From NCBI RefSeq assembly GCF_000819765.1, contig NZ_CDBT01000061.1, positions 85,648 to 123,546 on the forward strand: 37,899 nucleotides of DNA, given 5' to 3'. Below, in pieces: positions 26,092 through 36,046 of the stretch. Origin of the DNA: Aeromonas bivalvium. GTDB lineage: Bacteria > Pseudomonadota > Gammaproteobacteria > Enterobacterales > Aeromonadaceae. Position numbers and translations under genes: made by a program. Under the pieces are notes generated by a model. It did not search any database and was not told where the DNA came from. It saw only the letters and a program-made list of their open reading frames with translations. Every line of letters begins with the position of its first letter. Positions within the stretch are counted from its first letter, which is position 1.

Positions 26092-26981
26092 CAGGGGGTC
26101 GCTCCCGCGGCCGGAGCGGCAGGCGCAGCACTCGCCGCCGCCTCGTCATGGACCTCAGGGGTCTTGTCGGTCCACAGCAGCAGCAGGTAGCGCAAGCGGT
26201 CCAGCGCCACCAGGGGCCTGGCCTCGACCTGGGCGAAGGGCTTGCCCTCCACGTAATCGGATCGGGTCACGGTCGCCACCGGGTAACCTTCCGGGAAGCG
26301 GCCGCCGAGGCCAGAGGTGACCAGCAGGTCGCCGACCTGGACGTCGGTGTTGCGGGGCAGGTTGCGCAGCTCCAGCTTGTCCAGCTCGCCGCTGCCGGAG
26401 GCGATGGCGCGCAAGTCGTTGCGCAGCACCCGCACCGGAATGCCGTGGCTGGAGTCGGTGATGAGCAGGACCCGGCTGGTGGTGGAGCCCACGTGGAGCA
26501 CCTGGCCGACCACCCCCTGATCGTTGATCACCGGCTGGCCGTTGTAGACGCCGTCCAGCGCCCCCTTGTTGATCAGCACCTGATGGCTGAAGGGGTCGGA
26601 ATCCACCGACAGCAGCTCGGCCACCATCTTGCGGGACTCGTTATGGACGGGCGAACCGAGCAGCTCCCGCAGACGCTGGTTCTCGTGCTCCAGATGATCC
26701 ATCTTGAGCAGGCGCGAGCGCAGGGTGAACAGTTGCTGCTCCTGCTGCTTGGTCTGCTCGATGAGATCGGCCCGGGTCTGCACCTGGGTCGACATGGTGT
26801 CGAGCAGGGAGCCGGGGGCATTGGCCATGTATTGCAGCGGGCTGACCAGGGAGCTCAGATAGACGCGGACGTGACTGAACACACCGAAGCGGGAATCCGC
26901 GACGATGGCAGCAACCGAGATGATGACGGCGAGAAACAACCGTAACTGAAGCGAAGGGCCTCTACCAAAAATGGGTTTCAT
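26091..26981 (-). CDS. mreC: Rod-shape-determining protein MreC
   Basis: This is a 296-residue protein with an N-terminal transmembrane helix (about 11-29), a coiled coil (about 60-105, rich in E, Q and L) and the periplasmic beta domains. LINKGALDGVYNGQPVI, VGQVLHVGSTTSRVLLITD and LVTSGLGGRFPEGYPVA are diagnostic. It activates PBP2/RodA at the lateral wall. It is shorter than E. coli MreC (367 aa), lacking the long C-terminal extension, as in Vibrio-type proteins. The C-terminal tail is Ala/Pro-rich (AASAAPAAPAAG). A terminator-like hairpin separates it from mreB. Confidence 0.95.
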   Translation of the reverse strand: MKPIFGRGPSLQLRLFLAVIISVAAIVADSRFGVFSHVRVYLSSLVSPLQYMANAPGSLLDTMSTQVQTRADLIEQTKQQEQQLFTLRSRLLKMDHLEHENQRLRELLGSPVHNESRKMVAELLSVDSDPFSHQVLINKGALDGVYNGQPVINDQGVVGQVLHVGSTTSRVLLITDSSHGIPVRVLRNDLRAIASGSGELDKLELRNLPRNTDVQVGDLLVTSGLGGRFPEGYPVATVTRSDYVEGKPFAQVEARPLVALDRLRYLLLLWTDKTPEVHDEAAASAAPAAPAAGATP

Positions 26982-26989
26982 GAGTCGTC

Positions 26990-27015
26990 AAAAAAGAGCC
27001 GGCGCTCGGCCGGCT
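26990..27015 (-). terminator. Terminator/attenuator between mreB and mreC
   Basis: Read on the minus strand, the stem AGCCGGC / GCCGGCT (27015-27009 with 27003-26997) has a 5-nt loop and is followed by C and six T (26995-26990). It sits 8 bp after the mreB stop and before mreC. It should make most transcripts mreB-only, lowering mreC and mreD output relative to the filament protein. Confidence 0.88.
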
Positions 27016-27022
27016 TTGGGTC

Positions 27023-28267
<1,245 letters not shown>

Positions 28268-31200
28268 TTAGGGCATCACTTCGCGGCGATAAATAATTCT
28301 GTCATTACCCCGGCTGGAGCCGAAAATGGCCTCACCTTGCAGGTTGCCGTCATTGACACTCGTGGGGTCAGACAACCAGAGGGGCTGCGACGGCTGTTTT
28401 GCCAAATCGACCTTGTAGGGGATGCGCACCGAGATGTCCGGCTTGGCAAAGTGGAACAGGATCTCCCCATCTTTCGCCAGTGCAACGTCCCCACCCGGTG
28501 CCGAGCTGCCCAACCCCAGCTTGATCTTGCGACCCGCCCCAAGATTCAGTTCGCGAGTCGCCGCATCAAAGGTGTGACTCGGATTGAGGAAAATGAACCC
28601 CTGATTGGCCAAAGAGAGCTGGGTACATTGATCTTCCTTGTTCGTCAGCCAGTTGCCCGCTTCGTAATATTGCATCTGCAGTGGAATGGCCAGCGACTCC
28701 GAGGCCACCCCCTGCCGGGTGCCCGCCTGGACCCGACCAAAGTAAGCCTCCATGGGCTCCTCATCGATGAGCCTGGCATTGCAGCCAGCGCCACTGCATG
28801 ACCCCGGCTGCCCGTCGTTGAAGTCGGGATTGGCGATCAGGGTCTGCTCACCATCGTTGTCCTTCATATAAAGGCCAAACGACAGGGCCCGGTAGGGGCC
28901 GTCTGGCTTGCCATCGGAGCGGCGAGCAAACTCGGTCGGCCCGTTGAAGTCGGCCTCCCCTGCCACCCAGGGCAGCGGCCCCAGGCTGCGTAACCGGGCG
29001 GAGAGCGACACCCCGTCCTTGTTGTTGGCCACGCTCAGGTAGGCATCCCCCTTGGCAAACGCCTCCCTGTAGTTCAGGGTGGTCTCGCCAAACTGATTGC
29101 GGGCCTGAATATTCAACTCCGCCAGGAAGGGTTGCCCCATATAGGAAAACGCCTCGCAGGCGGGGACTATGTTGCCACTCACCAGATTGAAGTCCACCGG
29201 GATGAAACGCCCCACCGGCACGCTGGTCGCGGGGGGTATGGTGTAGTTGAAATAACCTGCCGACGGCGGGGTCGCTGTCATCCGGAACACCCCGACCTCG
29301 TCCACCGACTGGCCGACGGAGTTGAGGTTGCTGTCCTTCTGGTTGGAGTGGTCGTAGCTGGACGTGCCGACCACCGCCCCTTCCCCTGGTTTGGGCGCCA
29401 CCAGCTCGCTGCCCAGCGCAATATTGGCCAGCGCGAAGTTGGGGGTCGCCAGGTTGCCGTTGCACAGGTCCTTGTCATCATCCGCTTGCCAAGCCACCCC
29501 TTTGAGATTCAGCTGGAACGCCTCACCGGTCTTCTTGAACACGGGGCAGCTGACATCCCCTGCCGCGCAGATCCCCTGGGTGGGCGTGATGCAGAGCCCC
29601 ACCGGGCGACTGACGAACAGATCCGAGCCCGTCATCACCAGTCCCGCCGTGTCGCCACTGCCATCGTGACGGGCATTGAGTCGCATCTGACCCGCATCCG
29701 GATAACTCACATCCTTCAGCGTGGTTTCGCCCAGCTCATTGAAATAGAGATCCATGGCAGTGGGAGCCTCCGCCGTGGTGGCTATGGCTGTCTTATCAAT
29801 CCTTATCTGGCTGCCAAAGAGATTGGTCGCAGGCATGTTGTAATCACTCCAGAACGAGATTCTTTTAGTCTGCTTCTGAAAACTCGGCACGCACAGCTGG
29901 CTCGTGTTGTCCTTCCTGACCGCCGTCATCACTACCTGTTGTGGTTTGTTGGCCAGGGTATCCGGCACATTGAACAGGAAGCCGCTGTCGGCAAAGCTCA
30001 AGGTACAGGCGGCGTCGCTCAGGGCGCCGCTGCCCGCCCGGCAAAGCGTCTCGCTAAGCGGCTTGGTGGAGGGAATAGAGCCACTCACCCCCACCTTCAT
30101 GGCGCTCGCCAGATTGTTGCGCAGCTGCAATTTGGCGGTGCCGTTGCTGAAGGTCACGGTAGCGGTGTTGCCGCTGTAGCTCACCTGGCTGTCGGCTATC
30201 CAGCCGTTGCTGCCATTCTTGAGGGGGGTCAGGATGGCGCTCACCGGGTCCGTGAACAGCTGGCTGCAACTGGCGTTGGCGCAGGCCCGTATGATGAGGG
30301 TCTCCGGGTTGCAGGTCAGGGCCTGGCCGGAGTGATCGAACTCGAAGTGATCGATCTGGGTGCCCACCGGATTGGAGTTGAGGGCGCAGATCCGGACGTT
30401 GTCGATCTGGTGGGCGTTGGTCGCATCCCCGGTCGAGCCGGTCAGGGACAACAGCAGATTCTCGGGAATGGCCGCCTGGCCACTCTGGGCGGCGGCATTG
30501 AAGCTGTCGATCAGAGTGCTGTAACCCCCTCCGGTATTGCGCTCCACCTTGACCAGGGACTGGCCGCCGATGCGCGAGTCTATGGTCAGTCGATAACGGT
30601 GGGGGCGATTGCTGTCCGAGCCACTGTCTACGGTCGGCGACAGGCAGTTGCCATTGGCGTTGTCGGCGCCGTTGTTGCAGGTGCCTCTGAGGTAGTTGTA
30701 GCCGCTGGTGCCGGAACCCGATCCCCGTACCGCCACGGACTGCTTGCGCCGCCCCTTGTTGACAATACCGCCTTCACCGGAGAAGTTGCCGTACTCATCT
30801 ATCCCAACCCCGAGCCAGCCACCGGCAAAACCGTTGACGTCTGGCTTGAAACCATACCCGAGCGGGCCGCCGAAAGCGCCGGGTTGAGGAGTCACTCTGG
30901 CATCCGAGAGTACCACCGCCATGCCGTCCGCCCCGTTACCACCGTGGGCATACTGGTCGAACTCTATGGTCACCAGGTTGTTGGCGGCGGGGAAGAGCCG
31001 CTGGTAAGTCGCCGAGGTGGATTGCTTGGGGCTAGCCCGGGTCATGCCGAGCCGGCCATTGACGATAGCGGGGGTAAAGTCGCCGCTGCTGCGAGCCACC
31101 ACCCAGTCGTTGCTGAGGGTGCTGGCGGAGAAGTCGTCGCTGAAGCAGGTCAGATCCTCTTCACAGATGCCGGGCCAGTCGCCGGTGAAGGGCTCGTGGA

Positions 31201-32539
31201 TCACCCTGCTGTTATCCGTCATGGTGACATTGACCGCCGACACGGCTCCCGTCAGCACGGCCTGACCACTCATGGCCAGATCGTCCGCATTGACATAGAG
31301 GATGGCGTTGAGCATGGCGTTGTCGCGCATGGTCATCCTGCCAAAGTGATAGAACAGCAGATCGTTGGCCCTGCCCCCGGCATTGACCTCCATCTGGTCG
31401 CTCAGAGTGAAGTCGCTCTTGAGGTAGAGCTGGGCGGCCTCGCCGCTATCGAAGATCAGCTTGTCATTCTGACCGAGCTCCAGCCTGTCTATCCAGTGGC
31501 TGCCGCCACGAAAATAGAGGCGGATGTCGGAGGCGCTCTGATGCTTGAAGGTCTTGACGTAATTGGCCTGCAGGTAGCCATTGATGACGCCGTTGTCGCT
31601 CACTTCCAGGCTCTGGTGGAGCTGGAGCGTCAGATCGCTACGACTGCCCGCCGCCGTGATCCTGCCCTGCCCCTTCATCTGGAGGGCATAGACGCCGAGG
31701 GTACTTTGCCCCTGCAGGGTCATGACGCTGTTGTCCTCCACCGTCAGTGCCCTGATGGCCCAGTCCCCCGCCGCCATGGGCAGCTGGCTCTGTCCGCTCA
31801 GGCTGGCCCGGTCGAGATAGTGAGGTTGAAAACTGGCCGTGACATTGCCAATCGAGCTGGTCGAGAGTGCCAACCGGTCGTAGACGGTGACGCTCGCATC
31901 GGACAGCTTGCCGTTGCCCGAGACCGTCAGATCGTCGACATGCAGGTTGCCATTGCCCTTGATGCCATCCGAATAACCCGTCACCTGCACCGTCTTGGCA
32001 TAGACGGTCGCGCCGTTGAGATCGAGCACGGCCCCGCCGGAGAGGGAGAGCGTCTCGAAATAGTAGGTTTGCCCCGAGCGCAGGGTGGCCAGGCAGTTCT
32101 GGCTGCTCCAGTTGGCATTCCTGTATTGTCTGGCGGCGGGAGAGATGGTGCCGGTGCAGGCCAGGTTGTTCTGGCCACTGAAGCTGGGGAAGTCGCCGGG
32201 ATCAGCCGGGAACTCGTCGGGATCGCCGATGAACACGAGATCCTTGAGGGGGCTTGCCAGGGCCCCGCTGACGTTGCAGTTGGAGATCCAGGTGCCCCCG
32301 TTCCAGTAGCCACCGTTATTGCAGTTGGCGTTAGGCTGGATGTTCTTGCGAATGAAGGGATAGCTGGTTCCCACCGCCGCGCTGGTGATCTTGCTTTCGT
32401 TGCTCATGGTCAGCACACCGGGAGCGGCGTGACTCTGGACCGGGTAGGCGAATGCCGCCATGCACTGGCTGGCGGCCTCGACCGAGGCGGAGCACCAGAT
32501 CAGCGCCAGGCACAGGGCGGGACGAAAGCGGGGCATCAT
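28268..32539 (-). CDS. mshQ: MSHA biogenesis protein MshQ, large lectin-domain secreted protein
   Basis: This 1423-residue protein is the last gene of the msh structural operon. A signal peptide (LCLALIWCSASVEA, cleavage near residue 22) sends it out of the cytoplasm. Residues about 100-450 are many short beta repeats of the type LSLSGGAVLDLNG and DLTVSGNGKL, suggestive of a beta-solenoid. Residues about 470-720 form a legume-lectin-like (ConA-like) domain, with the hallmarks TIEFDQYAHGGNGADGMAVVLSD and GWLGVGIDEYGNF. The remaining ~700 residues match the C-terminal region of MshQ proteins (DUF6701-type). An adhesin function at the cell surface or pilus is inferred from the lectin fold and the operon; it is not proven. 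AGGAG precedes the ATGATG start, 25 bp after mshP. Confidence 0.9.
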   Translation of the reverse strand: MMPRFRPALCLALIWCSASVEAASQCMAAFAYPVQSHAAPGVLTMSNESKITSAAVGTSYPFIRKNIQPNANCNNGGYWNGGTWISNCNVSGALASPLKDLVFIGDPDEFPADPGDFPSFSGQNNLACTGTISPAARQYRNANWSSQNCLATLRSGQTYYFETLSLSGGAVLDLNGATVYAKTVQVTGYSDGIKGNGNLHVDDLTVSGNGKLSDASVTVYDRLALSTSSIGNVTASFQPHYLDRASLSGQSQLPMAAGDWAIRALTVEDNSVMTLQGQSTLGVYALQMKGQGRITAAGSRSDLTLQLHQSLEVSDNGVINGYLQANYVKTFKHQSASDIRLYFRGGSHWIDRLELGQNDKLIFDSGEAAQLYLKSDFTLSDQMEVNAGGRANDLLFYHFGRMTMRDNAMLNAILYVNADDLAMSGQAVLTGAVSAVNVTMTDNSRVIHEPFTGDWPGICEEDLTCFSDDFSASTLSNDWVVARSSGDFTPAIVNGRLGMTRASPKQSTSATYQRLFPAANNLVTIEFDQYAHGGNGADGMAVVLSDARVTPQPGAFGGPLGYGFKPDVNGFAGGWLGVGIDEYGNFSGEGGIVNKGRRKQSVAVRGSGSGTSGYNYLRGTCNNGADNANGNCLSPTVDSGSDSNRPHRYRLTIDSRIGGQSLVKVERNTGGGYSTLIDSFNAAAQSGQAAIPENLLLSLTGSTGDATNAHQIDNVRICALNSNPVGTQIDHFEFDHSGQALTCNPETLIIRACANASCSQLFTDPVSAILTPLKNGSNGWIADSQVSYSGNTATVTFSNGTAKLQLRNNLASAMKVGVSGSIPSTKPLSETLCRAGSGALSDAACTLSFADSGFLFNVPDTLANKPQQVVMTAVRKDNTSQLCVPSFQKQTKRISFWSDYNMPATNLFGSQIRIDKTAIATTAEAPTAMDLYFNELGETTLKDVSYPDAGQMRLNARHDGSGDTAGLVMTGSDLFVSRPVGLCITPTQGICAAGDVSCPVFKKTGEAFQLNLKGVAWQADDDKDLCNGNLATPNFALANIALGSELVAPKPGEGAVVGTSSYDHSNQKDSNLNSVGQSVDEVGVFRMTATPPSAGYFNYTIPPATSVPVGRFIPVDFNLVSGNIVPACEAFSYMGQPFLAELNIQARNQFGETTLNYREAFAKGDAYLSVANNKDGVSLSARLRSLGPLPWVAGEADFNGPTEFARRSDGKPDGPYRALSFGLYMKDNDGEQTLIANPDFNDGQPGSCSGAGCNARLIDEEPMEAYFGRVQAGTRQGVASESLAIPLQMQYYEAGNWLTNKEDQCTQLSLANQGFIFLNPSHTFDAATRELNLGAGRKIKLGLGSSAPGGDVALAKDGEILFHFAKPDISVRIPYKVDLAKQPSQPLWLSDPTSVNDGNLQGEAIFGSSRGNDRIIYRREVMP

Positions 32540-32564
32540 GGATTCTCACTCCTCACAGGCATCA

Positions 32565-33035
32565 TCATGGCGTCACGCCATCGAAGGCTTCCGCCACCAG
32601 GGTGCGGCTGACGGCAAAGTCCGGGCTGGCGCTCCCCTGCGCTGCTGTACCACAGGAGCCCAGGCTGGTGAGCCGGTAGGTGATGCTGGTCTCGCCATCT
32701 CGCTGGGTCTGGATCTCGCTGCAGCTCACCGCCACCTGGCACCCCTGCAGACCGGGCTCGTCAAATGTCCGGGACGCAGCCACATTGGCGCAGGCGGCGG
32801 GCACGTCGGCGCCACTGCGGTTGGGAAACAGCTGATAGAGGGCGACTTCCAGCCCGCTCTGGGCCGCCATCAGGGCCCGCACCCCGCGCACCTCCACCGT
32901 GTTCTTCTCGCCGCTGTCCACCAGGAAACGCCCCATGGCCGCTGCCAGCAGGGCCATGATGACGATGACGAAGAGGGCGACCATGATGGCGCTGCCGCCC
33001 TGGGGCGCCATGGCGCGGGGAGAGTCAGGGGACAT
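32565..33035 (-). CDS. mshP: MSHA minor pilin-like protein MshP
   Basis: This 156-residue protein has a short leader ending GG|SAIM and a hydrophobic helix (MVALFVIVIMALLAAAMGRFL). The mature residue 5 is Val, not the usual Glu, as in GspK/PilX-type tip subunits. That suggests a place at the pilus tip or in initiation. Several cysteines (CANVA, GCQVAVSC, SCGTA) are present. ATG 33035 has GGAG upstream (TGGAGCTGCTCA) and overlaps the mshO stop by 11 bp; an ATG eight codons later is an alternative. It is part of the B-A-C-D-O-P-Q order. Confidence 0.88.
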   Translation of the reverse strand: MSPDSPRAMAPQGGSAIMVALFVIVIMALLAAAMGRFLVDSGEKNTVEVRGVRALMAAQSGLEVALYQLFPNRSGADVPAACANVAASRTFDEPGLQGCQVAVSCSEIQTQRDGETSITYRLTSLGSCGTAAQGSASPDFAVSRTLVAEAFDGVTP

Positions 33036-33801
33036 TGAGCAGCTCCAGCTTGTGATTGAACAGCACCCGCTCGCCGCTGCGCTCAAATTCCAGCCGCACG
33101 CCCACCTCGCTCTGGTTGAAGGCCGCCGGCTCCCGGTAGAAATAATGGGAGGCGGGACGGATATGCTCCGCCATCAGCTGTGTGGTTTCGCCGCTGGTCA
33201 GGCTTTCGCCGAGGGGCTTGGCCATGTGCCAGAGGCTCCCCCCTCTCACGCAATAGAGCACCTGCTGGTTGGCAAAGTAGACGCGCCGGCCCGGTGAGTC
33301 CTGGGTGAAGGCACCATCCACCGTCAGCGACAGGGCCCCCGATGCCGGGCTGCCCACATCGGTCACGGCCGCCACGCATTGGCCATAGAGACACCCCTGT
33401 TCCAGGGGGAGAGCCGGGCTGGCCAGGGGATAGACGATGGCCAGATCCCTGTCCTGTTCGGGCAGCACCTGCGGCGTCACCATGGTGAGCCCGGCGCTGA
33501 CCGCCGAGCCCAGATAACGGCTGGCGGTGGCGATGGGCCAGAAGCGCAGGCAAGTGCCTTGATCCCCCGACATGCCAGTGTCATCTTCCACCCGCACCGA
33601 ACCTGGCACTGCGTCCCGCAACTCGCGATTGAGCCGCTCCAGGGCGAAGCGGGCATCGCTCATCAGCTGCTCCCGGCGGCTGGCATCCCCGTAAATCTGG
33701 GTGCCGATGCCGATAAACTGGCTGGAAAACGTCGCCATGACCCCGAGCAGCAGGATCACCATCACCAGCTCCACCAGGGTGAAACCCGTTGCAACGCGCA
33801 T
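33025..33801 (-). CDS. mshO: MSHA minor pilin MshO
   Basis: This 258-residue type IV pilin-like protein has prepilin site G6|F7 in ATGFTLVELVMVILLL, with Glu at mature position 5 (Glu11). Residues 7-29 form the hydrophobic assembly helix. The globular part has paired cysteines (TCLRFW; GCLYGQC). It resembles PilW/GspJ-like minor subunits by its size and ISRREQLMSDARFALERLNRELRD-like helix. Its ATG overlaps the mshD stop by one base, so translation is coupled. It is presumed part of the initiating minor pilin complex. Confidence 0.9.
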   Translation of the reverse strand: MRVATGFTLVELVMVILLLGVMATFSSQFIGIGTQIYGDASRREQLMSDARFALERLNRELRDAVPGSVRVEDDTGMSGDQGTCLRFWPIATASRYLGSAVSAGLTMVTPQVLPEQDRDLAIVYPLASPALPLEQGCLYGQCVAAVTDVGSPASGALSLTVDGAFTQDSPGRRVYFANQQVLYCVRGGSLWHMAKPLGESLTSGETTQLMAEHIRPASHYFYREPAAFNQSEVGVRLEFERSGERVLFNHKLELLNVP

Positions 33802-34367
33802 CAGTAGTTCCCCCGATAGAGGGTGAAATCCACTTCACTGCCGTCCGGCAGCCGCACCGTCAGCGCCACCCGCTTGCCGATGGACTCGGCACCCAGGCCA
33901 GGGCTCCCGAACAGGGTGTCAGGGGTCACCGCTATCTTCACCTGATAGCGGCGATACTCCTGGTCGCTGACGCCGGCCCCGGTCCGGGTAAACAGACTGG
34001 CATCCCGCCACTGCCCGCCGGTGTCGAAATCGTCCACGTCGTTATAGGCATAGGGGGCGAGCCCGACTTCATCGGGATCCGGGCCATAACTGCTCGAACA
34101 GGCGGGAATGCTGACCCCTGCCATGGTCTCCCCGCAGCGATAGCGGCCGCCATTGTGATCCGAGTGTTCATCGAAGGATTTTTGCAATATCTCGCCAAGC
34201 AGTCGCTGGGCCAGCTGGGCGGCGCGCACCTGCTGCACCGGATCCACCGACTGGGGAGCCTGACTGATCAGCAGGCCGAGGATGCCGGTCAGCGCCACCG
34301 ACAGCAGCACTATGCCGACGACAAGCTCTATCAGGGTGAAGCCGCGGGCGCGCTTAAGGGAGGGCAT
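33801..34367 (-). CDS. mshD: MSHA minor pilin MshD
   Basis: This 188-residue prepilin-like protein has the short basic leader MPSLKRARG, cleaved before Phe10 (FTLIELVVGIVLLSVAL), with Glu14 as the mature Glu5. GspI/PilV-like features include the RAAQLAQRLLGEILQKSFDEHSDHNGG-type helix and a two-cysteine segment (YRCGETMAG and PACSSSYG). Start ATG 34367 lies inside the 3' end of mshC (14-bp overlap) and the stop overlaps mshO, so the chain C-D-O-P is tightly coupled. Confidence 0.9.
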   Translation of the reverse strand: MPSLKRARGFTLIELVVGIVLLSVALTGILGLLISQAPQSVDPVQQVRAAQLAQRLLGEILQKSFDEHSDHNGGRYRCGETMAGVSIPACSSSYGPDPDEVGLAPYAYNDVDDFDTGGQWRDASLFTRTGAGVSDQEYRRYQVKIAVTPDTLFGSPGLGAESIGKRVALTVRLPDGSEVDFTLYRGNY

Positions 34368-34833
34368 GGATATACCCCTCGGCCTCGATGCGCAGCAGGA
34401 CTGACTCCCCCCCTCCGCTCACAGTCAGCTCGCAGCCGGCGGTGCAGGTCCCCAAGGGACGGCCACTGCGTTTATCGAAACTGAGTGATGTCTCGGGTGA
34501 GAGGACAATAGTGCCGGAAGCCTGCACCAGGCGGCCCCGCTCTCGCTGATTGGTAGTCCAGTTGTCGATCGGGCTGGCACTGCAGATGCCCACCTGGGTG
34601 AGGTGAGCGAAGCGGTTCGCCTCCAGCACCAACTGGGTGCAGCGATCTGCGCCTTCGTTCATGTTGATGGTCTGCACCAGCCGCAGCCGGGCCACCAGCT
34701 CATCGCGCAGGGAATGGATTTCAAAGCTGCCTTTGCCCAGCCATTTGGGCACGGCAAAGGCGGCCAGAATCCCGAGCAGCAGGATCACGATGACCAGTTC
34801 AATCAGGGTGAAGCCATCGTTTTGTGCCGTCAT
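34354..34833 (-). CDS. mshC: MSHA minor pilin MshC
   Basis: This 159-residue prepilin-like protein starts at ATG 34833, preceded by AAGGAG at eight bases. The frame stays open much further upstream into mshA, but that part has no pilin features. The leader MTAQNDG is followed by FTLIELVIVILLLGILAAFAVPKW, with Glu12 at mature position 5. GspH/FimT-like character is suggested by its length and RDELVARLRLVQTINMNEGADRC. Two cysteines lie in TCTAGC near the C-terminus. It is the first gene after the mshA hairpin, so its expression may be lower than that of mshA. Confidence 0.9.
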   Translation of the reverse strand: MTAQNDGFTLIELVIVILLLGILAAFAVPKWLGKGSFEIHSLRDELVARLRLVQTINMNEGADRCTQLVLEANRFAHLTQVGICSASPIDNWTTNQRERGRLVQASGTIVLSPETSLSFDKRSGRPLGTCTAGCELTVSGGGESVLLRIEAEGYIHALP

Positions 34834-34854
34834 GACGCAGCACTCCTTGCAAGG

Positions 34855-34886
34855 AAGATGGAGAGAGACTCTTCTCTCTCCATCTT
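34855..34886 (-). terminator. Stable hairpin between mshA and mshC
   Basis: A 14-bp perfect inverted repeat (34855-34868 with 34873-34886) has a 4-nt loop, 15 bp after the mshA stop. No T-tract follows on the minus strand. It is best read as a partial terminator or a 3' stabilising stem that lets the major pilin mRNA accumulate over downstream minor-pilin mRNA. Confidence 0.7.
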
Positions 34887-34900
34887 GATGGAGACCGAAG

Positions 34901-35359
34901 TTACTTACAGGCTGTGACTTCGGAGGTCGGCAGAGAGCCTGAGGTTGCCTCGGTATAGGTGACGAAGCAATCGGTCGCCGTGGTGGCGGATACGCCCGCC
35001 GGGAAAATCTTGATGCTGCTGGATGCCGGAGTGCCAAAGCTCCAATCACCGGAACTCAACTCCAGCACCTTCTCAAGGTCATCCTTGGTTGCCTTGGGGT
35101 AGCCATAGGCGATTCCCACATTAACGCCATTGCCAACGTCCAGGGTCTCAGAGTCAGCGGTATCTTTACCCGCGATGACGGCCTTGCTGTACACCATGGC
35201 GCCAGCGGAGTTCAGGGAACCCTCCACGCCTTTCAGGGTGGCGGTACGTGCATCATCCTGCAGATTCAGGAACTTGGGCGCGGCGGTGACCGCCAGAATG
35301 CCCAGGATGATGATCACGATCACCAGTTCGATCAGGGTAAAACCCGCCTGCTTTTTCAT
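34901..35359 (-). CDS. mshA: MSHA major pilin MshA
   Basis: This is a 152-residue type IVa prepilin. The short leader MKKQAG is cut before Phe7 (FTLIELVIVIIILGILAVTAAPKF), with Glu11 as the mature Glu5, giving a mature subunit of 146 residues. A C-terminal disulfide pair (Cys131, Cys151) closes the D-region, the usual variable and exposed part. LQDDARTATLKGVEGSLN is a typical alphaC helix. It is the main subunit of the MSHA (bundle-forming) pilus used for surface attachment. RBS GAGGAAA lies upstream; mshB is 18 bp away, so both are probably cotranscribed, with extra control from the hairpin downstream. Confidence 0.96.
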   Translation of the reverse strand: MKKQAGFTLIELVIVIIILGILAVTAAPKFLNLQDDARTATLKGVEGSLNSAGAMVYSKAVIAGKDTADSETLDVGNGVNVGIAYGYPKATKDDLEKVLELSSGDWSFGTPASSSIKIFPAGVSATTATDCFVTYTEATSGSLPTSEVTACK

Positions 35360-35377
35360 TACATTTTCCTCGATTTA

Positions 35378-36046
35378 TCAATTGATATTGGTGGTTACCT
35401 GACCGGAGGCCGGCCGGTAGCTGAAACTCATGAACGCGTCCGTGCTCCCCTGCGGGTTCTGGTACTGTCCATCACTACCCTTACTCAGACTATTGACCAG
35501 GTAGTAGCGACAGACGGAGTCGAGGCCGTTACTGGATACGGTGGCATAGTATTTCAGGTCATTACCACTACCGCGCACCTCATCGAAGCTGGCGGTAGCC
35601 TTGGGGGGATTTTGCAGCAACCCGTCCCAAATTCGCAGACAGCGCTGGGCCGTCAGATTGGCCGGGTCGACGTCGGTCGCCCCGCTCCCCGTCTCCATGG
35701 GGTAGCCGGGAGAGAGTTCGCCATTGGCTACCTGGCTATCCGTGGGGGTGGTGAGGTAGAAGCGGGTACCGTCGTAGAGCACGGTATTGCGCCCATCCTG
35801 TTTGGCTCGCCCCTCGGCCTCCCACTGGGCTCGCACCAGGGAGACCGCAGTGGCATAGCCACCTGACACCCCTTCCACGCTCGCCTTCTTCGCCTCGTCG
35901 GTGACATCGAGAAAGCGCGGCAAGGCGGTCGCCGCCAGTATCCCGAGGATGACGATGACGATCACCAGCTCGATCAGCGAGAAACCCGCAGCCCCGCGGG
36001 GCAGGCTCCGGCCTGTGGTGGACTCTCTGGGCGTGTGATGTGTCAT
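35378..36046 (-). CDS. mshB: MSHA pilin-like protein MshB
   Basis: This 222-residue prepilin-like protein has a long leader (21 residues, MTHHTPRESTTGRSLPRGAAG), cut before Phe22 (FSLIELVIVIVILGILAATALPRF); Glu26 is the mature Glu5. Its N-terminal helix is very like that of MshA. The globular part has two cysteines (QRCLRIWDGLL and SVCRYYLV). In Vibrio the mshB gene starts the structural operon. TGGAGGAG lies before the ATG at 36046, and the 76-bp upstream gap is AT-rich on one side, consistent with a promoter there. Confidence 0.93.
   Translation of the reverse strand: MTHHTPRESTTGRSLPRGAAGFSLIELVIVIVILGILAATALPRFLDVTDEAKKASVEGVSGGYATAVSLVRAQWEAEGRAKQDGRNTVLYDGTRFYLTTPTDSQVANGELSPGYPMETGSGATDVDPANLTAQRCLRIWDGLLQNPPKATASFDEVRGSGNDLKYYATVSSNGLDSVCRYYLVNSLSKGSDGQYQNPQGSTDAFMSFSYRPASGQVTTNIN

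Noticed and set aside
29132..32611. 1159-codon plus-strand frame opposite mshQ
   Set aside because: MshQ has a signal peptide, an RBS, operon context and recognisable domains. The plus-strand frame has none and arises from third-position GC bias.
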